A DNA stretch of 64,000 nucleotides from Astragalus membranaceus (lineage: Eukaryota > Streptophyta > Magnoliopsida > Fabales > Fabaceae). Positions 56,975 to 64,000 of the stretch are shown here, in pieces. Where the stretch lies: NCBI GenBank assembly GCA_039519185.1, contig CM076851.1, forward strand, positions 96,221,531-96,285,530, given 5' to 3'. The notes under the pieces are model-generated. The model did not search any database. It saw only the letters and a list, made by a program, of their open reading frames with translations, and was not told the DNA's origin. The translations under genes were made by a program, and so were the position numbers. The first letter of the stretch is position 1. The number at the start of each line of letters is the position of its first letter.

Positions 56975-57013
56975 TTGCTTGAGGACAAGCAAGGGTTCAA
57001 GCATGGGGGAGTT
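56975..57013 (+). promoter_or_regulatory. Polypurine tract and AGGA-loop hairpin, element A
   Basis: TTGCTTG-AGGA-CAAGCAA (56975-56992), then GGGTTCAAGCATGGGGGAGT, directly before the 3' LTR at 57014. The purine tract primes plus-strand synthesis; the hairpin is a structural prediction by eye. Confidence 0.75.
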
Positions 57014-58956
57014 TGATAAGCCTATTTTTAGAGTCTTTTTAATTGTTATTTTTATTAAGTTTTTTTTTTATTTTAATATATTTTTTTGAGCTATTTTACT
57101 ACAAATGTTTACTTTTTATTTTCAGGTTTTGTTTTGAAGCAAAAGAGAAAATATGAGCTAAAATGAAGAACAAAGAAAATATTTGAGGAGGAACAATTTT
57201 TTAGACAGCACTAGGCACTCTGCAGGGTGCCAAGAGCGCCAAGGAGCAGCACAGCGCAAAACTGGCGCAGGACAGGGCGCCAAGGGCGCCAAGGAGCAGC
57301 AGCAGTGCAAACTAGCGCAGGACAGGGCGCCAAGGGCGCCAAGGAGCAGCAGCAGCGCAAAACTGGTGCAGGACAGGGCGCCAAAGGCGCCAAGAAGCAG
57401 TCAAATTTGGCTGCGGCCACTTGCTGATGGCCATCTTTGCCAACTTGATTTTTCACTTCTTTTTGACCATTTTGCCCCTCCACTCAAAGTGCTTTTTCCA
57501 CTTGTTGATGGCTATCTTTGCCAACTTGAGTTCACACTTCTTTTTGACTATTTTGCCCCTCCACTCAAGTGCTTTGTCCACTTGTTGATGGCTATCTTTG
57601 CCAAACTTGAAATGACTATTTTGCCCCGCCACTCAAGTGCATTGTCCCTCATATTTTCCTATAAATAGGACATTGATCCTCACTTGTAAGAGAGCTTGAA
57701 TTTTGTTAGAAAATCACTCTCAAAAACTCTCTAAGATTCATGACTTCAATTTACTCTTCATGTTCTTTATGATTCTTGCTTATTTACTTTCTTGCCCTTT
57801 TAATTCTTGCTTATTTACTTTCTTGCCCTTTTAATTCTTGCTTATTTACTTTCTTGCCCTTTTAATTCTTGCTCATTTACTTTCTTGCTTATTTACTTTC
57901 TTGCTCTTTTAATTCTTGCTCATTTACTTTCCTGCCCTTTTACCTTCTCGCTCTTTTACTTTCTTGCCCTTTTACTTTCTCGCTCTTTTACTTTCTTGCC
58001 CTTTTACTTTCTCGCTCTTTTACTTTCTTGCCCTTTTACTTTCTTGCCTTTTATTTTTCCAAGTCATTTAAATTCCTTGCAATTTACTTTTTAAGCAATT
58101 TACTTTCTTGTCATTTACAATTCCGCTATTTATAATTTTGCAATTGTCTCAATTCCTAACATTTATTTTCATGCCGTTCTAACATCTAATTCCTAACTCA
58201 TTTACACATCCCGCAACTTATCGCTTTCTTTACAATTCTTGCAATTTACACATTCCGCAACTTATCACTTTCTTTACAAATTCTTGCAATTTACAAATAT
58301 GCAATCTTCCTCTTCTCCTCTTTTGTCTACAATGATCATGAGTGAGTAGACTTTCTTAGCCTTGGGGTTTTTGGCAACCATCAAATGATGGTTTCCTACT
58401 AATTAATTCCCAAGACTATTCTCTACCCTAATCGCTTTGTATTTTTAAATCTAATTTCATCATTTTTCATTATTATTTCAAAACACCACACGATGTACCG
58501 AAAGGGGAAGTGTGGTTGTTGGATCTATGAAATTAGACAATAAAATCAACACATGAAAATAGTTTTGGTTTTATTGAGACACGAAAAGGTCTTTGCTTAA
58601 TGGGTTCTAATAATAATCAACCATGAAAATAGGCTTGATAATTAGTTTAGAACACGCGTCTGTATTCCGAAAGGAAACTCTTGCTACAACCGTCGCCTTG
58701 TCTTAAGAAATATATCGTTCTTTAAACTGGAGAATAGTCGAAAGGATTAATAACGGAAACCTTATCATTTCGATGAAACTAATACCCCAAGTCTCTTTTT
58801 ATCTTAAAAACATCAACAAAAACATTCCTTCTTTCTAAAAAGACTTTCTTTTCAGTTAATCAACTTTGGAAAATTAAATTGGTAGTCACCTAGGTTCTCC
58901 CTGTGGATCGATAACTCTTTTATTACGCGACAAGACCGTGCACTTGCGGCCTATCA
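57014..58956 (+). repeat. 3' LTR of element A
   Basis: 1943 bp with the same borders and layout as the 5' LTR; TATAAATA at 57660-57667. The difference in length comes mainly from repeat-number changes in U3 and in the pyrimidine-rich tract. Confidence 0.93.
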
Positions 58957-58961
58957 AGCCT

Positions 58962-60068
58962 CCACACGCTACCACTCTCCAGTGATCTTACTAGCGCCTG
59001 GGGCCCATGCGCCGCCCTGTGGACATTTTTCTCCATGGTCCCATTGGACAGTTTATAGATCGTCCCCTCCTCTTTCGGTTTTGGGGGTCCACTCTCAGAT
59101 CCGAGAAACTTTATTTTTTAGGGTTCTTGATGGCTCGTTCGTTCAATTGTTGCAGTCACAAGGTTCATCTCACAGTAGGTTCTAGCGTATCTTTGGCCAG
59201 TTTCAGCTTGTAGGCCTCTTTTTGTGTGGAACATTTCTTCATTTTGTCGTTGTTTGGCTCGTCTGGTTGCTGTTATTTGTTTTTCAAACTTGTTTCAAAT
59301 GGTTGAAAAAATTTCTGCTGATTACTCTTTATCATTCACCGAGGATGAGGTGAATCATTTAAAGGCTATACTTGACTCTCTCAGTAAGCCTTCTGGAAGT
59401 TCCTCTCTACCAACGACCGGTATGGGTGTATGCTCCCGATCTTTTAATGTTTGCGGTAAAATCCCTAAGAATGCTTGGATTTTGGATTTGGGTGCCACCG
59501 ACCACATGACATTCAATTCCAGTTTAGTTTCCTCCTATACCTCATCTGAGAGGAATGGTTATGTTATAGGTGCTAATGGTTCTTATGCCCGTATTGATGG
59601 CTCAGGGAGTGTTAATTTTCAATCTTCACTTCAATTACAGGATGTGCTGCATGTTCCCACATTCTCTCGCAATCTAATATCTGTTCATAAGCTCACTCGT
59701 GATCAGAATTGTAAAGTAAAATTTTTAACTTCTTATTGTGTTTTATAGGAGCTTGCCACGGGGAACACAATTGGAGTTGCTAAGGAAAAGGGAGGGTTAT
59801 ACTACTTATCTGATGAACCAAATTGTTCGAAGGTGTTGGCTTCCTGCTTGCAGATCGAGTCTTCTGAGTCTTCTTCTCATTTTGTCGTACAAATTTCGCT
59901 TCAGCACAAGCGTCTTGGCCATCCTCCATTCTCTTTAGTTAAGTCTATGTTCCCTTATTTGTTTTTACATCATTCAGTTGAGTCTTTTAAATGTAATGTT
60001 TGGGGACCTGCACCTATTTCTAATGTTTTGGGTGCTAAATGGTTTGTGACATTTAATGATGATTGTAC
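58962..60068 (+). pseudogene. Ty1/copia gag-pol fragment
   Basis: From ATG 59299: LSFTEDEVNHLKAILDSL (end of gag), the protease motif WILDLGATDHMTF (usually DSGA; here DLGA), VLHVPTFSRNLISVHKL, and an in-frame TAG at 59746-59748. GLYYL and the pre-integrase HKRLGHPPFSLVKSMFP follow. At FKCNVWGPAPIS the zinc-finger cysteines and some 25 residues are missing, in frame, and FVTFNDDCTA is cut at 60068 by an LTR. Bases 58962-59298 and 38574-38670 flank element A and are unrecognised. Confidence 0.82.
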
Positions 60069-61308
60069 TGCTAAGAAATTCAGCAAGTGTACTGAAAACG
60101 TTGCAAGTAATAAAATTACGGTAAGTACCGGTCGATTCCACAGGGATTGCGTGTTGTAACAATAGCAAATTTGATTAATTCTAGATTGTGAAAATTGATT
60201 TGAGTTTGAATTTAGTAACGTGAAAATAAAGACGGTTGTTGAGATAATGAGAAAAGCGATTAAGGGTCGAATCGTCTTCCCTCACCTATCTTATGGACCT
60301 TCAGCTAATTCCACATTATTTGTTTGAAATACCAGATTCAATTCACAATATTAGGTTTAGGACAATTCCTGGCCTCAAAACCCCTATTACCCTAAGAGTT
60401 ACCCTAATTCCTTAGGTGAGTCATGCCAAAGGGTAAAGCATTAAGTTCTAGAAATAGAGAATTCATGAATCCAATCCCACATTCCTATGGTGATTGCAAG
60501 TTCATGATCTAAAACATCATATCAAGTATGCAAACCCTAATCCCTTAGGTGATTACAACCCTAAACCATTATAATCATCATATGTAACTATAAAGCATTA
60601 AGCAAGGATGTTTAGACAAATGATAATCAAACAAAATAACTGAATTAACTCTAAACAAAGCATTCACATGATAGGGTTGGGGAGAATCATCTCTCCCTAA
60701 TCAAAAGGACTTAGTTACACATAGGGACAATAGTGCAACATAAGATAAAGAAGAAGAAAACAATAGAAGAAGCCATAATAGTCTTCAAATCCTTGTTCCC
60801 AAGGGAAGAGAAGACCCCAAAATCGCACCTCCAAGCTGCTCCAAACCCTAGCTGCGTTCCCAAGACCAAGTCCTCGGTGTTTTCGCTGAAAAATCCTTAA
60901 AAACCCTAATTTCTGGTCTCCATCGCGACACGACACGATACCTTCGCGACGCGATGCTGCTGAAAAGTGGCTGGTCGCGATGCAAAATTGCACAGAAATG
61001 AATTCCTCCTCTTTCATGCTACCTTCGCGACGCGAACCCTCCTGGTCGCGACGCGAAATTAGACAGAACCAAAATCCTTCCAATTGTGCTACACTTTCGG
61101 GCAAGTGTCTGGTTCGCCGAATGATGCCACAAAAATTTGGAAGCCTTCAAGTACAAATTGACTCCAAAACTGAAGGAATGACTTACAAAAGGACTTCCTA
61201 CCACAATGCTCTAATACAAAGCTAAATCCCCAGATAACGACTACGATACAATCAAAAACCCGCACAATTGGTCCTAAAATTGGACAACTTACATCATATG
61301 ACAGAGCA
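60069..61308 (-). repeat. LTR C, related to the element B LTR
   Basis: 1240 bp from TGCTAAGAAATTCAGC to ACAGAGCA, with inverted TGCT/AGCA ends. Landmarks shared with element B LTRs: CAAGTAATAAAAT.ACGGTAAG, CCGGTCGATTCCACAGGGATT, CCTATTACCCTAAGAG, CGAATGATGCCACA and the TCGCGACGCGA cluster (60920-61060). By homology the element sense is minus. No polypurine tract adjoins it and no target-site duplication was found, so the junction on the right side has probably lost sequence. Confidence 0.82.
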
Positions 61309-62049
61309 CTTGCAGAGAGCATGCATCAGTGAGGCGTGCCCCAACCTAGCCCTAGAGCACTTAACAATATCAGCAATACTCATGGAAATGAGTCTCCCTA
61401 CATTCACCTGCTGCACTCTCATGATAGTCCGAATCCCAATAGCTGCTTTAACCTTGACATCAGAAGAATTGGAACATGACACTATAGATTGATTGAAAAA
61501 GGAGTTCCAAGCCTTGGGAATAGGCTTGAGTGCCATGTTGTTGAAGCGCTTGAGAAAGCTTTGCAATCCTGGTGCATATTTGTCCCACTGGGCACCCTGG
61601 CGGCACAACTCTCTCAGCAACCCCTCATAGTCAATTTCACGGGCTGAGGCTGATGCATATCCCATCTCACAAGGTGGGGACTCAGGTAGGCCTAGCAGAC
61701 GGTTGATGCTCTCAGGGGAGTAAGACACACTCTTCCCTCGGACATAAACTGTAGTGGACTTGTCCTGTTCCTCCTCCCAGTACGCATTGGAGTAGAACTC
61801 CCTGACTAGGCTCTGATTCGCTTGCTTAATTATGGCATTGAGAGTGGCCAGCCTCAATTCCCGCAGTGTGGAGCTAATGACTGGGAATTCACCGGAGCTG
61901 AGGTCAAAGGCTCTCTCATGATTAATCTTTTTGCCTTTGACAATCAGATGGTACCGCTCCTCATGCTTAGGGGAGCAAAACCTGTCAGAATCAAAAGAAG
62001 CTTCCCCCCGCCTTCTCTTGGTGGTGTCTGTCCTGTTTGGCTTTACCAT
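61294..62049 (-). pseudogene. Putative plant transposon protein-domain ORF, truncated
   Basis: A 251-codon frame starting MVKPNRTDTTKRRRGEASFD, then FCSPKHEERYHLIVKGKKIN, LVREFYSNAYWEEEQDKSTT, VYVRGKSVSYSPESINRLLG and IGIRTIMRVQQVNVGRLIS. I recognise the domain catalogued as putative plant transposon protein (Transposase_32), a frequent passenger of Athila-like elements. Its function is unknown and it has no visible DDE triad. The last four codons and stop (61294-61308) lie inside LTR C, so the natural C-terminus is lost. Confidence 0.75.
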
Positions 62050-62879
62050 TTTTGTTTACCTGTAAATGTCATGCAATGAAATAAAAACCAGAATCCAGCA
62101 AAAAATTTTAGTTCTCGGTGGGTCCTTGGTGTGGGCCCCACTCCAGCAGAGAAAATAACAAAACAGCCAAACCATAGTTTCTGAGCACCAAGTCATCTAC
62201 CCTAAGGTTTAGAAATATTCGCAGAATTAAAACAAGGCTAGTAACCAAAACCAGAATTCAGTTAGGCATTTTCACTAACGGTTGGGTTGCTTAGCCAAAA
62301 CTCACTCGGGCATTTTCATTAACACCTTGGCTACACAGATTTTTTTCATTGGGGAATTTCATCAAACACCTCTCTTACACTCTAAAAACAAAGATTTTCT
62401 ATCCTAATTCAACCCATACTTCCACAAAATCAAAATTAAGGATAATGGGGAGGATTATCATACCTGGAGAGTTTTGAGCATGCAATATTGTGTGCTCTTT
62501 CACAAGTTGAGAGCCAAAATCGAATTGGAGGGGAGGAGAGCTTGCAATTCGCACACAAGGGAAGGTGGAAGACAATGTTTGTGGCTGTTTGTGGCGTAGG
62601 TTGCCAAATTAGGCAATTTTTCGTCGTATCGCGACGCGAACTGTCCCAATCGTGACGCGATGCGAGACACTAACCGTTTTTCCTGAAAATTTTTGCCTCA
62701 TCGCGACGCGATACGAGAGGGTCGCGACGCGAAAACAGCCAGAAACAATTTCTTGAAATTTTTCTTTTAAAATCCCTCCCTGTTGTGATGCGGAGTAGTA
62801 GCAGCACCCAATTTTTTTTTGGTTTTCTTTGCCTAAAAAGTAAACTAACACTTAAAAGTAAACTTAATTAAAGACTTGT
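62050..62879 (-). other. Non-coding middle of element C
   Basis: No gene. It contains several TCGCGACGCGA or near-identical palindromes (for example in TCATCGCGACGCGATACGAG at 62699-62718) like those in LTRs B and C, in otherwise AT-rich DNA. Confidence 0.6.
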
Positions 62880-62940
62880 TACCTCACAGTGGGTTGCCTC
62901 CCACTCAGCGCTTCTTTAACGTCACTAGCTTGACGGTTAG
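62880..62940 (-). promoter_or_regulatory. Conserved post-pol motif with hairpin, element C
   Basis: In element sense, GTCAAGCTAGTGACGTTAAA, then GAAGCGCTG and AGTGGGAGGCAACCCACT (a 6-bp stem with loop AGGCAA, 62906-62889). It begins directly after the protease ORF stop, although pol is missing. Confidence 0.72.
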
Positions 62941-62948
62941 AGAATGTC

Positions 62949-64000
62949 TCAGTTTGGCTCAGGGTGAGTACTCAGCTTCTTCAGTGCCTCTTTCAGCACT
63001 CTTTTGGCAGACTCTACCGCCATCCTGCAGTTATGATCAGATGTACCTGAAACTTCCTTGAGGTCTTCCCATATCACAGGTGACTTCTCACGGGGTGAGT
63101 AGATGTGAGTTTTGTTTCCAACCATCCGAGGATTAGTTATCTCAATGCAGTGGCACCCTTCTTTTTCCTTCTTCGGGGCGGTGGACTCAAGCACATTGAA
63201 AGTCACAACTTCATCTTGGACTCTCAATGTCACGGTCCCATCGGCCACGCCAATCACTGCTCTACTGGTAGCCAGGAAGGGTCTTCCCAAAATGAATGGA
63301 ATGTCATTGTCTCCATTAATGGAGCTTTTGACACCAGTGTCGCCGTCAAGTTGCAGGATCACGAAATCCACGGAGAAGAGGAATTTGTCTACCTTCACCA
63401 GGACATCTTCTAAAACCCCATAAGGGTGCCTTATAGATCTGTCCGCAAGTTGTAAGGTCATGTTGGTTGGCTTAACCTCACCTCCGCCAAGTTTTCTCCA
63501 CATAGCCAAGGGCATCAGATTAATGCTTGCTCCCAGAACTCAAAGGGCCTTCCCTATTTTAACATCACCAATTTCACAAGATATGGTGAAGCTCCCTGGA
63601 TCTTTCAACTTAGGAGGAAGCTTGTTTTGAATAATGGCACTACACTCTTCGGTTAATGCCACTGTTTCATCTCCCTCGAACTTCCTCTTCTTTGTCAATA
63701 ATTGCTTCATGAACTTAGCATAGACCGGCATTTTCTCCAGGGCTTCGGCAAATGGTATGTTGATTTGGAGGCTTTTAAAAACATCCATGAATTTTGAGAA
63801 CTGCTCATCCTTTTGATTCTTCTTACTCAACTGAGGGTATGGCAACCTCATGTAGGAAGGAGTTTCTTTGGGCTTCTCGTCAACCTGCAATTTTTCATTA
63901 AATAAACTTTCTTTTTGGTTAGACTTCACAACTCCCTCATTTTTTTTACTCAACTCATTTTCGACTCCTTCACCTTTCCTTTTGAAATCCTCCCTCAACA
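62949..64000 (-). pseudogene. Gag end and protease of element C
   Basis: 63998-63540 encodes the gag C-terminus (PSYMRLPYPQLSKKNQKDEQ, FMDVFKSLQINIPFAEALEK, ALTEECSAIIQNKLPPKLKD). A TGA at 63540-63542 sits where the Athila protease would have the Cys of CDLGAS. The next codon is Val, so the catalytic Asp is lost too. The same frame continues to 62949: LGASINLMPLAMWRKLGGGE, LADRSIRHPYGVLEDVLVKV, IPFILGRPFLATSRAVIGV. It ends KKLSTHPEPN and a stop, followed at once by the post-pol motif. Confidence 0.87.

Larger units (their letters stand above)
38671..58956 (+). mobile_element. Athila-like LTR element A (20.3 kb including nested insert)
   Basis: LTRs at 38671-40562 and 57014-58956 (TGATAAG to CCTATCA), with a perfect 5-bp target-site duplication AGCCT at 38666-38670 and 58957-58961. 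A PBS for tRNA-Asp is at 40569, followed by gag, a protease with CDLGA, RT, RNase H, integrase and polypurine tracts. Element B (43864-53928) is inserted in RT; without it element A is about 10.2 kb. The long LTRs, tRNA-Asp PBS and CDLGA protease suit the Athila lineage. Frameshifts and nonsense codons show that it is defective. Confidence 0.93.
61309..64000 (-). mobile_element. Athila-like element C, pol-less derivative, partial
   Basis: In minus-strand sense: gag end and protease (64000-62949), the conserved post-pol motif (62940-62880), non-coding sequence with TCGCGACGCGA palindromes (62630-62740), and a plant-transposon-domain ORF (62049-61294) ending in LTR C. RT, RNase H and integrase are absent between protease and motif. 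It runs off the right edge, so its 5' LTR is unseen. Confidence 0.75.

Noticed and set aside
61294..62049. Active transposase
   Set aside because: The domain name contains transposase, but no DDE triad is visible, the C-terminus is truncated, and it sits inside a retroelement.

Overview
The window is plant nuclear DNA, from a dicot and possibly a legume (an inference from the element families and the gene model, not proven). It is AT-rich and dominated by nested LTR retrotransposons. One intact host gene is visible: a seven-exon plastidial lysophosphatidic acid acyltransferase (LPAT1/ATS2 type) on the minus strand at 26825-33015. Its splice sites all agree in phase and give a 357-residue protein. 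Two runs of exactly 500 N (5032-5531 and 51549-52048) are placeholder gaps, so the window is three contigs and the joins across the gaps depend on the assembly.

Layout. 1-4763: minus-strand Tat-lineage Ty3/gypsy element (RT, protease with G-patch, gag), running off the left edge, with a candidate in-frame intron between protease and pol. 5532-8561: a pol fragment fused to a fragment of a TGTAACACC-type LTR, which is itself split by a solo LTR (6884-8194, target-site duplication ATAGT). 8562-18704: a decayed Ogre-type element on the minus strand with pol N-terminus, protease/G-patch, gag, the extra ORF1 (DUF7745-like plus coiled coil), PBS and a 2.9-kb 5' LTR. 18705-26824: gene-free DNA with a Mutator-like non-autonomous element, a SINE, an inverted-repeat remnant and a hAT element carrying a nested second element. 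26825-33015: LPAT1, whose 4.6-kb sixth intron holds a MITE and an antisense, internally deleted gypsy element. 33502-38573: a gypsy LTR-gag remnant with a complete 2.94-kb gag-only LTR element (33801-36742, duplication GTATT) inside its LTR. 38671-58956: Athila-like element A (duplication AGCCT), split at the RT catalytic motif by minus-strand Athila-like element B (43864-53928, duplication GGATG), which is split again by a plus-strand Ogre-type LTR running into the second gap. 58962-64000: a copia fragment, another LTR, and a pol-less Athila-like derivative with a plant-transposon-domain ORF.

How the parts relate. No retroelement here looks autonomous. The three Athila-like copies have each lost a different catalytic aspartate (RNase H in A, integrase in B, protease in C). 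They nevertheless keep the same non-coding signals: a tRNA-Asp primer binding site where visible (A and B), an apparent hairpin just after the end of pol (A, B and C), and AGGA-loop hairpins beside polypurine tracts (A and B). These conserved RNA-level structures, the 227-nt in-frame intron candidate and the gag-only element with a 93-bp repeat array are the most notable signals.
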